From the NCBI RefSeq assembly GCF_000744225.1, contig NZ_JQLN01000006.1, positions 186,001-250,000 of the forward strand: DNA of 64,000 nt. The letters are read 5' to 3'. This stretch comes from Kitasatospora mediocidica KCTC 9733 (GTDB lineage Bacteria; Actinomycetota; Actinomycetes; Streptomycetales; Streptomycetaceae). Positions 15,372 to 23,606 of the stretch are shown here, one piece after another. The notes under the pieces are model-generated. The model was not told the DNA's origin. It did not search any database and was given only the letters and a program-made list of their open reading frames with translations. The position numbers and the translations under genes are program-made. How positions within the stretch are numbered: position 1 is the stretch's first letter; each line of letters opens with the position of its first letter.

Positions 15372-17438
15372 ATGACGCCCGTCACCCGGCGTACCTTCCT
15401 CGGTTCTGCCGCCGCGCTCGGCGCGGCCATCGGCCTGGACTCCCTGCCCGGCGTGGCTCCTCGCGCGGCCGCGGCGACCACGGGGACGATCGCCGACGTC
15501 AAGCACGTCGTCGTGCTGATGCAGGAGAACCGCAGCTTCGACCACTACTTCGGCGCGATGAAGGGGGTGCGCGGGTTCGGTGACCGCGCCACCATCCAGC
15601 TGTCGGGTGGCAACAGCGTCTTCAACCAGCCCAACGGCAGCGGCCGGCAGTACCCGTGGCAGCTCAGCGCGACCAGCACGTGGTGGTGGGGCAGCAGCGG
15701 CGAGACACTGGCGCAGTGTGACGGCTCGCTCGACCATTCCTGGTCCACCCAGCACCAGGCGTGGAACACCGGGAAGATGGACTCCTGGATAGCGGCCAAG
15801 GGTTCGCCGCGGACCATGGGCTTCATGAACCGTTCGGACATCCCGTTCCACTACGCGCTGGCCGACTCGTACACCATCTGCGACGCCTACCACTGCTCGA
15901 TCCTGTCGGCGACCGGCCCCAACCGCACCTACCTGTGGTCCGGCACGATCGACCCGCAGGCGACCGCGGGCGGCGCGGCGTACGACGGCGGCTCCGAGTC
16001 GGGCCTGCACTGGCAGACCTACGCCGAGGCGCTGCAGAACGCCGGGGTGAGCTGGAAGGTCTACCAGAACGCCTCCGACAACTTCGGCGACAACGCCCTC
16101 GCGTACTTCAACCAGTTCACGAGCGCGCCGAGTTCGAGCCCGCTCGCGCAGCGCGGCATGGGATCGGTGCCCAGCACCGGATCGACGCCGGACGACATCG
16201 CGGCCGCGATCAGAGCCGACGCCGTCGCCGGTACCCTGCCGCAGGTCTCCTGGGTGGTCGCCAACCAGCTCTACTCCGAGCACCCGGACGGCCCGCCGGA
16301 GAACGGCGCGCACTTCGTCAACCTGGTCATCCAGGCCCTGGCGGCGGACCCGACCACCTTCAACTCCACCGTCCTGTTCCTCAACTACGACGAGAACGAC
16401 GGCTTCTTCGACCACGTGCCGCCGCCCGTCGCGCCCGCCGGGACCACCGACGAGTTCTACTCCGGCACCAACATCGGCCTCGGCTTCCGGGTGCCGATGA
16501 TCATCGCCTCGCCGTGGACCCGCGGCGGCTTCGTCGACTCTCAGGTCTACGACCACACCAGCGTGATCCGCTTCCTGGAGACCTGGACGGCCGCGCTGGG
16601 CACCCCGGCCGCCTGCCAGAACATCAGCGCCTGGCGCCGGCAGGTCTGCGGTGACCTCACCGGGGCCTTCGACTTCGCCAACCCGGTCTACGGGCTGCCG
16701 TCCCTCCCCTCCACCAGCGCCGTGATCAGCCAGGCCACGGCGAACGTGCAGGTCAACCCGAGCCCGGGCAACAACGCCATGCCCGCGCAGGAGAGCGGCA
16801 CCAAGCCCGCCCGTGCCCTGCCGTACCAGCCCAACGCCTGGGTGGACCGCCTCGAGTACGACGCCAACGGCCAGATCCTGCTCTGGGTCGACATGGCCAA
16901 CCAGGGCCCGCAGGCCACCGCCTACGCGCACTACTCGGTCTACGCCAACGCCTACCGCACCGGCGGCCCCTGGCAGTACACGGTCGCGCCGTACAACGCC
17001 GCCACCGGCGTGGACGGCAGCACCAGCGACTACTTCAACATCGGCACGAACTACGGCGCCGGGCAGTACGACCTGAGCGTCGTCGGCCCCAACCGCTTCC
17101 TGCGGCGCTTCACCGGCAACGCCACCACCGCCGGCAAGGACGCCGAGGCCTCCACGTACTACGCGCCGGCGCCGAACACCGGGAAGCCGGCCGTCTGGTT
17201 CAAGTTGACCAACACCGGTTCCAGCACGGTCACCTTCACCATCACGTCGACCAACTACCGTACCGACGGCCCGTGGACGTACCAGGTCGCCCCCGGGGCC
17301 ACCGTCTCGGACTACTTCAACGCCGTCACCATCGCCGGCGGCTGGTACGACTTCACGGTCACCGTCACCGGCGACGCCTCCTGGAGCCGCCGCGCCACCG
17401 GCCACATCGAGACCGGCAGCGTGAGCGTCAGCGGCTGA
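15372..17438 (+). CDS. Phosphocholine-specific phospholipase C, Tat-exported
   Basis: Secreted phosphatidylcholine-hydrolysing enzyme of 688 residues. The N-terminus has a twin-arginine signal (VTRRTFLGSAAALGAAIGL) ending near AAAAT. The phosphoesterase domain (about 35-430) carries the metal-site motif MQENRSFDHYFGAMKGVRGF, then SDIPFHYALADSYTICDAYH and NYDENDGFFDHVPPP. Two C-terminal beta domains (about 480-580 and 595-685) match the bacterial phospholipase C C-terminal repeat. Length and order fit the non-haemolytic PLC family. The ATG at 15372 has CCGGAGG upstream. Members are often phosphate-regulated, but I did not find a clear Pho site. A strong hairpin follows the gene. Confidence 0.93.
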   Translation: MTPVTRRTFLGSAAALGAAIGLDSLPGVAPRAAAATTGTIADVKHVVVLMQENRSFDHYFGAMKGVRGFGDRATIQLSGGNSVFNQPNGSGRQYPWQLSATSTWWWGSSGETLAQCDGSLDHSWSTQHQAWNTGKMDSWIAAKGSPRTMGFMNRSDIPFHYALADSYTICDAYHCSILSATGPNRTYLWSGTIDPQATAGGAAYDGGSESGLHWQTYAEALQNAGVSWKVYQNASDNFGDNALAYFNQFTSAPSSSPLAQRGMGSVPSTGSTPDDIAAAIRADAVAGTLPQVSWVVANQLYSEHPDGPPENGAHFVNLVIQALAADPTTFNSTVLFLNYDENDGFFDHVPPPVAPAGTTDEFYSGTNIGLGFRVPMIIASPWTRGGFVDSQVYDHTSVIRFLETWTAALGTPAACQNISAWRRQVCGDLTGAFDFANPVYGLPSLPSTSAVISQATANVQVNPSPGNNAMPAQESGTKPARALPYQPNAWVDRLEYDANGQILLWVDMANQGPQATAYAHYSVYANAYRTGGPWQYTVAPYNAATGVDGSTSDYFNIGTNYGAGQYDLSVVGPNRFLRRFTGNATTAGKDAEASTYYAPAPNTGKPAVWFKLTNTGSSTVTFTITSTNYRTDGPWTYQVAPGATVSDYFNAVTIAGGWYDFTVTVTGDASWSRRATGHIETGSVSVSG

Positions 17439-17454
17439 CGCCACGCCGGCGGGT

Positions 17455-17493
17455 GCGGGGGTCGTCGCCCACGACGGGCGCGACGACCCCCGC
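17455..17493 (+). terminator. Strong hairpin after the phospholipase gene
   Basis: Perfect 14-base arms GCGGGGGTCGTCGC and GCGACGACCCCCGC enclose an 11-base loop, 17 bases after the stop codon. There is no T-tract, as is usual for terminators in this group. Confidence 0.75.
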
Positions 17494-17666
17494 GTCCGGC
17501 CGGGCGTTGGGGCGTCGCCGCCACGGCGGCCGACCGGTCAGCGCCTGTGGCGTCGAGGTGCGTCGAGGCGGTGCCGGGGGCGGGGCCGGGGTGGGGCCGG
17601 CTGTGCGAGAAGGCGGGCCCCAGTCTCGGAGGGGGCTGTATTCACCAAGGGAAGCGGCAGGTGGTG

Positions 17667-18572
17667 CTACTCACTCCGGGTGGGCTCGGGCTGGAGTGCG
17701 GTGATGAACTGCAGGAGGCGTTCGTTGACCAGCTCGGGACGCTCCAGGTTGAGGCCGTGGCCGGCCCGCTGAACGATCTCGGCCTGAACATTCGGGATCA
17801 GCGCAGTGACCCGCTTCAGAACCTGGTGGGGCCGGAGCAGGGCGCTTCGGCGTCCGAGCAGGACGAGGGCGGGCAGTTGGATCGAGCTCAGTTCCTCGTC
17901 GGTGAACGGTCGGGCCGCGGGGCGGGTGTTCGGCTTGTAGGTCCGCATGCCCAGCATCAGCGGAGCGATCATCTGGGGCGGTGAGCTGAGGGCGGGGTTG
18001 GCGAGCAGGCGCCCCAGGGCAGGTCGGAGCGGGCGTGGGGCGAGCATTCCGAACAGCCCGCCGATCATGTGGGCGTAGAACCGCGCGGGGACCTTCTCGA
18101 TCCCGCCCGGGTCCAGCGGGACGATGGACGCGAGGCGCTCGGGTCCGTGAATGCCCTGGTTGAGGGCCAGCCATCCGCCGTAGGAGAGGCCGACCAGGTG
18201 GACGCGCTCCAGCCCCAGTCCGGCGAGGACCTCGCCGAGCCAGGCCGCGTTGTCCTCGGAGTCGGCCGCGACGGTGCGTTGCACGCTGCGGCCGGGGTCG
18301 TCGAGGGTGTCGATCGCATAGACCGGGTGGTTCTCGCCCAGGGCGGCGACCTGCGGGTACCAGTTGGAAGCGTGTCCGGCGTGGCCGTGGAGGAGCACGA
18401 TCGGCTCACCGGTCAGGGCCCCGTAGCGGTGGACATGGACGGTGCCGTAGCCGGTTTCGACGTCCAGTTCTTCGCGCGGGCTCGGCCACAGCCCCATGGC
18501 ACGGTCGTACGCCTCAAGGAACTTCCCGCGGGCTTCCTCGCTGACGAAACGTCCGACGCTCGTCCTGGTCAT
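17667..18572 (-). CDS. Alpha/beta-fold hydrolase under TetR control
   Basis: Hydrolase of 301 residues with IVLLHGHAGHASNWYPQ (oxyanion region), the nucleophile elbow VGLSYGGWLALNQ and the catalytic histidine in RAGHGLNLERPELVN. It has no signal peptide. I chose the ATG at 18572 because GGGAGG lies five bases upstream; the same frame runs on through the promoter into the regulator gene and cannot be real there. It is divergent from a TetR-family regulator, with a perfect palindrome between the starts, so expression is probably repressed until a ligand appears. The substrate is unknown. Confidence 0.85.
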   Translation of the reverse strand: MTRTSVGRFVSEEARGKFLEAYDRAMGLWPSPREELDVETGYGTVHVHRYGALTGEPIVLLHGHAGHASNWYPQVAALGENHPVYAIDTLDDPGRSVQRTVAADSEDNAAWLGEVLAGLGLERVHLVGLSYGGWLALNQGIHGPERLASIVPLDPGGIEKVPARFYAHMIGGLFGMLAPRPLRPALGRLLANPALSSPPQMIAPLMLGMRTYKPNTRPAARPFTDEELSSIQLPALVLLGRRSALLRPHQVLKRVTALIPNVQAEIVQRAGHGLNLERPELVNERLLQFITALQPEPTRSE

Positions 18573-18605
18573 GGTCCCTCCCGACACGCGAAACAGCAGG
18601 ACTTG

Positions 18606-18623
18606 ATGGTATGTTTGTACCAT
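18606..18623. promoter_or_regulatory. Palindromic operator of the TetR/hydrolase pair
   Basis: ATGGTATGTTTGTACCAT has perfect six-base arms (ATGGTA/TACCAT) around six bases. It lies 33 bases from the hydrolase start and 22 from the regulator start, where it would cover both promoters. The local A+T content is far higher than in the flanking genes. Confidence 0.65.
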
Positions 18624-18645
18624 AAAAACGTTCGAAGGGAACCCG

Positions 18646-19308
18646 ATGCCGAAGCTGGTGGACCATGAGGAGCGACGGGCCCAGATCATCGACGCCCTGC
18701 TCCGCGCGGCGGCGGACACCGGGCTGCACGCCGTCACCATGCGGTCCGTCGCCATCGAGGCGGGCACCTCGGTGCGGCTCGTGCAGTACTACTTCGACAC
18801 CAAGGAGCAGCTGCTGCTCGCCGCGGTCAACCGCCTGACGGCGCGCATGGGCGAGCGGGTCCGCGACCGGGTGAGGACCGCCGGCTCCTCGCCGGCTCCG
18901 CGCGACATCGTCGAAGCGGTCCTGCTCGAAGCCGTGCCCACCGACGAGGAGAGCCGGATCTTCCACCTTGTCCACACCGAGTACGCGGTGCTCTCCATCA
19001 CCGATCGCGCCCTCGGCGGCCAGCGGTTCCTCGCGGCACCCAAGGAGATGGAAGGGTTCCTGATCAGCCAGCTCGCAGCCGCCCAGCAGGCTGGGGACGC
19101 CGATCCGCACCTGGATGCCCGTCAGGAGGCCGTCGTCCTCCTGGCCGTCTCTGCCGGCCTCGGCCTGAGCGTCCTGCTCGGCCAGCGCACGGCCGACGAC
19201 GCGAATGCCGTTCTGCGCTACCACCTCGGTCGACTCTTTCACGGCGGTGGCGGATCGGACGAGGGCGGCAAGGCCTCGGCCGGCCGGAACCCGGCGGGTG
19301 GTAAGTAG
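18646..19308 (+). CDS. TetR family transcriptional regulator
   Basis: Repressor-type regulator of 220 residues. The helix-turn-helix spans about residues 10-55: HEERRAQIIDALLRAAAD, then TMRSVAIEAGTSVRLVQYYFDTKEQLL. The remaining helical domain would bind the inducer; its C-terminal 20 residues are a low-complexity Gly/Ala tail. The ATG at 18646 follows GAAGGGAA. It faces a hydrolase gene across a palindromic operator and probably represses both itself and the hydrolase. Confidence 0.88.
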   Translation: MPKLVDHEERRAQIIDALLRAAADTGLHAVTMRSVAIEAGTSVRLVQYYFDTKEQLLLAAVNRLTARMGERVRDRVRTAGSSPAPRDIVEAVLLEAVPTDEESRIFHLVHTEYAVLSITDRALGGQRFLAAPKEMEGFLISQLAAAQQAGDADPHLDARQEAVVLLAVSAGLGLSVLLGQRTADDANAVLRYHLGRLFHGGGGSDEGGKASAGRNPAGGK

Positions 19309-19412
19309 CCGGTGACCGGCGAGACGCACGAGGTCGACAGCCCCGACAACCTCGTCCCCACTCGGGGCTGACCACTGCCAAGCCATGATCGCGGGCGGTG
19401 AGGATCCGCTGC

Positions 19413-19430
19413 CGTGGCACGGGAGCCACG
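19413..19430. terminator. Short hairpin between convergent genes
   Basis: CGTGGC and GCCACG arms enclose six bases just before the stop of the minus-strand PIG-L gene and about 100 bases after the TetR stop. It may terminate transcripts from the left. Confidence 0.35.
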
Positions 19431-19432
19431 CG

Positions 19433-20233
19433 TCACGAGACCTTCTCCAGGGACCAGACGAGCTCGGCGCGCAGCGGGCCGCCGCGGGCCAGCAGGCTGC
19501 CGTGATCGGCTGCCAGCGGGGCGAGTTGGGAGCCGTGGCAGAGCACCGCCGCGCGCTTGCGGGCCCACTGTTCGTCGGTCAGTCGCAGGTCGTGCCGCAC
19601 GGTCGTGCGGTAGCGGAGCAGCAGGTTCTGGTCGGCGAGCCCGCACGTCGGGCTGTGGCCGAGTGCCTGGCCGGCCTCGTCGCCGGCCCAGTGTGGCAGG
19701 TGGCCGGTGTACGGGAGGTCGGCGTAGACCAGCGGCGGCGGTGCGCCCAGCCGGTCCAGGGTGCGCAGTGCGTGTTCGCGGACCCGTTCGTGGTCCGGCT
19801 GGTTGCTGCCGAGCGGGACGAGGATGCTGGAGTGGTCCGGGAGGTCGGACAGGAAACTTTCCAGATGCGGTAGTTCGGGTGACTGCGCGTACGGGCCGTC
19901 CGGGTGGTCCAGCGCGATCTGCGCGGCGCCGAGCAGGGCGCAGGCCCGGGCGTTCTCGGCCAGCCGGGCCCGGTAGGCCTCGGTGGCCGTGGAGAATCCG
20001 CAGGTGCTGTCCCACCAGGAGACCGGGAGGCCGGGGGCCGGGGCGCCGCCGAAGACGGTCACCACGACGACTGGGCCCGGGAGTTCGGGGATCAGGCCGG
20101 CCAGTGAGAGGGCGGCGTCGTCGAAGTGCGGGGAGAGGACGATGGTGCGCCGGGGCGCTGCGGTCACGAGGGCCTGCTTTTGTGGGTCGGGGGCCAGGAA
20201 GTCGAGGAGGGCATCCTCGGAGCGGAGCGGCAT
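19433..20233 (-). CDS. PIG-L family (LmbE-like) deacetylase
   Basis: Predicted zinc-dependent N-deacetylase of 266 residues. The metal-site motif is VLSPHFDDAALSLAG near the N-terminus (family AHPDD form), followed by FGGAPAP, a conserved DHPDGPY stretch and NQPDHERVREHAL, the last probably giving the third ligand. PIG-L enzymes remove acetyl groups from GlcNAc-type or antibiotic substrates. No signal peptide is visible. I chose the ATG at 20233; the frame is open upstream but degenerates into Arg/Pro-rich translation. It is divergent from the cholesterol-oxidase-like gene with about 300 bases between. The substrate is unknown. Confidence 0.8.
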   Translation of the reverse strand: MPLRSEDALLDFLAPDPQKQALVTAAPRRTIVLSPHFDDAALSLAGLIPELPGPVVVVTVFGGAPAPGLPVSWWDSTCGFSTATEAYRARLAENARACALLGAAQIALDHPDGPYAQSPELPHLESFLSDLPDHSSILVPLGSNQPDHERVREHALRTLDRLGAPPPLVYADLPYTGHLPHWAGDEAGQALGHSPTCGLADQNLLLRYRTTVRHDLRLTDEQWARKRAAVLCHGSQLAPLAADHGSLLARGGPLRAELVWSLEKVS

Positions 20234-20451
20234 CCGGGCGCGGAATCTGACACGCGACCCTAACCGTCGTTCGGCTTGTGGTCCAGACCAATTTGGCGCT
20301 GGTTGGATCCGGGGTGACGGGGTGGGCCGGCGGTGCGGTGGTGGCGGGATGTTCCGTGCGGGTTTCGATGGAAGAAAGTTCCCGGTGATCCGAGTTTCAC
20401 TCGAACTAATGATTGAATGCGAACTTCCGGCGGGCGGCTCGGGTGGGTCCG

Positions 20452-20457
20452 TAGCGT
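20452..20457 (+). promoter_or_regulatory. Possible -10 hexamer in the 20234-20529 intergenic region
   Basis: TAGCGT lies about 75 bases before the ATG at 20530. The surrounding 296 bases separate two divergent genes and are relatively A+T-rich near 20390-20430. They hold short symmetrical pieces (TGGTC-CA-GACCA, CCAATTTGG) but no clear -35 or coding frame. Confidence 0.3.
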
Positions 20458-20529
20458 CTGTACCACGGATCGACCGCGGGTCGTCCGTGCTCTGACGATG
20501 TGTTGGATCCAGGAGAGGGCGGGGCGGCC

Positions 20530-22425
20530 ATGGCAGTGCGCAGGTCACCGGGACAGGTATCGCCGCAGGGCGGCGGCGCGGCGGGTGACGTGGTGGGTGA
20601 GGTCGCGCAGGGGGCGGCGGGTCTGACCCGGCGTCGGCTCCTGGCCGGGTCCGCCGCGCTGGGCGGCGGGGTCTGGCTGTTGCGTGGCGCGATCGGGCCC
20701 GAGGCGGCGTCCGCCGACGCGGTCGCCGCCCCGCCCGCCTTCCCCGCCGGCGTGGAGCTCTACCGGCAGGTCTTCGAGAACTGGGCCGGCGAGATCCACA
20801 CCGATCAGTTGTGGACGTGCGCACCGCGCACCCCGCAGGACGTGGTGACGCTGGCCGACTGGGCGAACGCGCAGGGCTGGCGGCTGCGGGCCCAGGGGTA
20901 CCGGCACACCTGGGCGCCGCTGGCGGTGGCGGACGGAACGCCGTCCTCGGCCACCGTGCTGATGGTGGACACCACCCGCTACCTCACCGCGGTGAGTCTG
21001 GCCACCGTGCCGGGCGGACCGCCCGCCGTCCGGGCCCAGGCCGGTGCGGGGATGGAGCAGGTACTCGCCTTCCTCGCCGACCACGGCCTGGGGGTGACCA
21101 GTTGCCCGGCCCCCGGGGATGTGACGGTCGGCGGCGTGCTCGCCATCGGCGGCCACGGTACTGCCGTCCCCGCTGCTGGGGAGTCCGCGCCGCCCGGCCA
21201 CGGCTACGGATCGGTCAGCAACCTGGTCACCGAACTCACCGCCGTGGTCTGGGACGAGAGCGCCGGCCGCTACGCCCTGCGGACCTTCGACCGCGCCGAG
21301 GCCGACAGCGCCGCGTTCCTGGTCCACCTGGGCCGGGGTTTCGTGACGGAGGCGGTGCTGCGCGCCGGGGTCGACCAGAACCTGCGCTGCGTCAGCCGCT
21401 TGGACATTCCCGCCACCGAGTTGTTCGCCGCGCCCGGTTCGGCCTCCAGCTCCCGGCAGTTCGCGGACTTCCTGGAGCGCGACGGCCGGGTCGAGGCGAT
21501 CTGGTTCGCCTTCACCGAGTACCCCTGGCTGAAGTCCTGGAGCGTCACGGCCGACAAGCCCTTCTCCTCCAGAGGGGTCGAGCAGCCGTACAACTACCCC
21601 TTCTCCGACAGCATCCCGACCCCGGTCGCCGATCTCGCAGGTCAACTGGTGGGTGGCTCCTGGGCTTTGGCGCCGGTCTTCGGGCAGCTCCAGTACCTGA
21701 TCGCCCGTCTCGGCCTCACCGGGGACATCACCGATGTGCTGCTCTCCGGCGGCCTGCTGCGCGACCTGCTCACCCTCGACGTGATCACCCACCTGCTCGC
21801 CGACGGCCTCAGCTCGGACCTGTGGGGTCCCTCGCGCACCCTCCTGCAGTACGTCCGGCCGACCACCCTGCGGATGACTGCGAACGGGTACGCGGTGCTC
21901 TGCAAGCGCTCCGACGTGCAGTGGGTGGTCAGCCAGGTCACCTCCGGCTACCAGAACCTGCTGACGGAGTATCAGACACGTGGCGCCTTCCCGATCAACG
22001 GGGCAGTGGAGATCCGGGTGACCGGGCTCGACGATCCGGCCGTGGTCGGCGTACCGGGTGCCCGTGCACCGCTGCTCTCCGCCCTCAGCCCGCGGCCGGA
22101 CCACCCCGAATGGGACACCGCGGTCTGGTTCGACGTGCTGACGCTGCCCACCACCCCCGGACTCCACCAGTTCGGCCGTGACCTGGAGCAGTATCTGCTG
22201 ACCACCTTTGACGGCACCCGGGCGGCACTGCGCGTCGAGTGGTCCAAGGGCTGGGCCTACACAGCCGACGCCACCTGGGCCGACCCCGACGTCATAGGCC
22301 GGGTGATCCCCGACAGTCACCGGGCCGGCGGCGGCCCGGGCTGGGACGAGGCCGTCGCCACTCTCAACCGTTACGACCCGCATCGCGTCTTCAGCAGCCC
22401 GTTGCTGGACACCCTGCTGCACTGA
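20530..22425 (+). CDS. Exported class II cholesterol oxidase-like FAD enzyme
   Basis: Secreted flavoprotein oxidase of 631 residues. A Tat signal (LTRRRLLAGSAALGGGVWLL) lies at about 32-51. The vanillyl-alcohol-oxidase-type FAD domain follows, with GYRHTW, whose H126 is in the position of the covalent FAD histidine of class II cholesterol oxidases, and GDVTVGGVLAIGGHG. The middle region (about 270-530), containing WFAFTEYPWLKSWS and YNYPFSD, resembles the cholesterol-oxidase substrate-binding domain. I chose the ATG at 20530, preceded by AGGAGAGG; a GTG at 20500 is in frame. Likely product: a 3-ketosteroid plus hydrogen peroxide, but related alcohol oxidation is possible. No other sterol genes are near. 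Confidence 0.82.
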   Translation: MAVRRSPGQVSPQGGGAAGDVVGEVAQGAAGLTRRRLLAGSAALGGGVWLLRGAIGPEAASADAVAAPPAFPAGVELYRQVFENWAGEIHTDQLWTCAPRTPQDVVTLADWANAQGWRLRAQGYRHTWAPLAVADGTPSSATVLMVDTTRYLTAVSLATVPGGPPAVRAQAGAGMEQVLAFLADHGLGVTSCPAPGDVTVGGVLAIGGHGTAVPAAGESAPPGHGYGSVSNLVTELTAVVWDESAGRYALRTFDRAEADSAAFLVHLGRGFVTEAVLRAGVDQNLRCVSRLDIPATELFAAPGSASSSRQFADFLERDGRVEAIWFAFTEYPWLKSWSVTADKPFSSRGVEQPYNYPFSDSIPTPVADLAGQLVGGSWALAPVFGQLQYLIARLGLTGDITDVLLSGGLLRDLLTLDVITHLLADGLSSDLWGPSRTLLQYVRPTTLRMTANGYAVLCKRSDVQWVVSQVTSGYQNLLTEYQTRGAFPINGAVEIRVTGLDDPAVVGVPGARAPLLSALSPRPDHPEWDTAVWFDVLTLPTTPGLHQFGRDLEQYLLTTFDGTRAALRVEWSKGWAYTADATWADPDVIGRVIPDSHRAGGGPGWDEAVATLNRYDPHRVFSSPLLDTLLH

Positions 22426-22514
22426 GCCACCGGTACCGGGCGCGCGGTGTCCGGCCCGGCCCCCGGTGCGGCAGACGCGCGGTACGGGTGGTCTCGGAGC
22501 GAGCCCGGGCGGAC

Positions 22515-23219
22515 TCAGAGCGACAGGAGTCGGACGGCGAGGAGGCTGATCACCGTGCTGGAGAGCAGTGCGGTGATCAGCCGGCCGAGCCGACCGGTGA
22601 GGAACCGGCCGAGCGCGGCGCCCCCGGCCGCGAGCAGCAGTTGCCAGCTGGCGGAGGCGACCAAGGCCGCGAGGGCGAAGGCGGCCGCGAGCCAGAGCGA
22701 CGAGCTGCCGGCGGAGGTGGAGGAGGCGGAAGCAGAGGCAGAGACCGAGGCAGGGAGGGTGGAGGAGATCGGCGTGGAGACGACTGTGGAGGCCTGTCGG
22801 CCCAGCACCAGCGCGGCGAAGTAGACGACGGTCGTCGGGTTGAGCAGGGTCAGCCCGAGCAGTCCGGCATAGGCCCGCCGAGGAGAGCTGGCCAAGCCGC
22901 CGGGGCCGGTCTCCGGCAGCCGTCCGCGGTGCGCCCGCAGCGCGGTGACGGCGGTCCGGGCGGCCAGGGCGATCAGTGCGAGCCCGGCCGCCCAGCGCAG
23001 TGGGGTGGCCGCAGGCGCGAGCAGCCGGGCCGCGCCCGCGCCGCCCAGCGCGGCCGCGGCGGCGTAGAGCCCGTCCGCCGTCGCCACGCCGAGCGCGGCC
23101 GCCGCGCCGATCCGCAGCGAGGTGCGCGCGCTCAGGCCGACCAGCAGGGCCGCGACGGCGCCGACCGGCATGGCGATCCCGTACCCCGCCAGCAGCCCGG
23201 CCAACAGCGCGGCCCTCAC
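22515..23219 (-). CDS. LysE family transporter
   Basis: Membrane protein of 234 residues with about six helices, the usual LysE/RhtB exporter size. The N-terminus AGYGIAMPVGAVAALL has the family's P-x-G helix, and LLGLTLLNPTTVVYFAAL is the conserved LNP motif. Between helices 4 and 5 is a low-complexity Ser/Ala tract (about residues 155-180) that is unusual for the family. The GTG at 23219 is the likely start; a small reading frame upstream ends over it (GTGA). Cargo is probably an amino acid or similar compound. Confidence 0.78.
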   Translation of the reverse strand: MRAALLAGLLAGYGIAMPVGAVAALLVGLSARTSLRIGAAAALGVATADGLYAAAAALGGAGAARLLAPAATPLRWAAGLALIALAARTAVTALRAHRGRLPETGPGGLASSPRRAYAGLLGLTLLNPTTVVYFAALVLGRQASTVVSTPISSTLPASVSASASASSTSAGSSSLWLAAAFALAALVASASWQLLLAAGGAALGRFLTGRLGRLITALLSSTVISLLAVRLLSL

Positions 23220-23407
23220 GTCAGTGCCGCGGCGGTCCGTCCTGTGGGGAGGGCGGTCTGCTGTCGGCGGGCGCCGATCGCGGCCGACGACGACGCGGGC
23301 GAGGTCACCGGCGACGACGACAGCGACGACACCGGCGAGGACGCTGGTGAGGGTACGGGCGAGGCGGGGCGCGGGCCGGGCGCGGTGAGTGCGGTCATGG
23401 GCGCCAT
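23216..23407 (-). CDS. Possible small Ser/Pro-rich leader reading frame
   Basis: A frame of up to 63 residues (ATG at 23407 or 23398) ends in a TGA that overlaps the LysE-like GTG by four bases, an arrangement that would couple translation. The AGCAGG before the ATGs is a weak ribosome site. The product would be mostly Ser, Pro, Ala and Thr and resembles nothing I know. The 387 bases between the LysE-like start and the phosphatase start hold no other convincing gene. A tract of GGCGAGG and GACGACG repeats (about 23285-23370) could generate this frame by composition alone. Confidence 0.22.
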   Translation of the reverse strand: MAPMTALTAPGPRPASPVPSPASSPVSSLSSSPVTSPASSSAAIGARRQQTALPTGRTAAALT

Positions 23408-23606
23408 CCTGCTCACCGCGCAGGCACCGGGCAACGGAGTTTCCGTCGCCCTGAGGGGCACGGCGACGGGCGTCGGCGGAGGCGCCGCGTCGCCGCCCCG
23501 GCGGGAACGGTGGAGAGTGTGAAGGGAGAGAACCGGGCCGCAGGCGCCGCCACCCCGCCGGCTGCCGTGCGGCCCGAGGAGCGGACCGACCCTGAGGGAG
23601 CCGACC

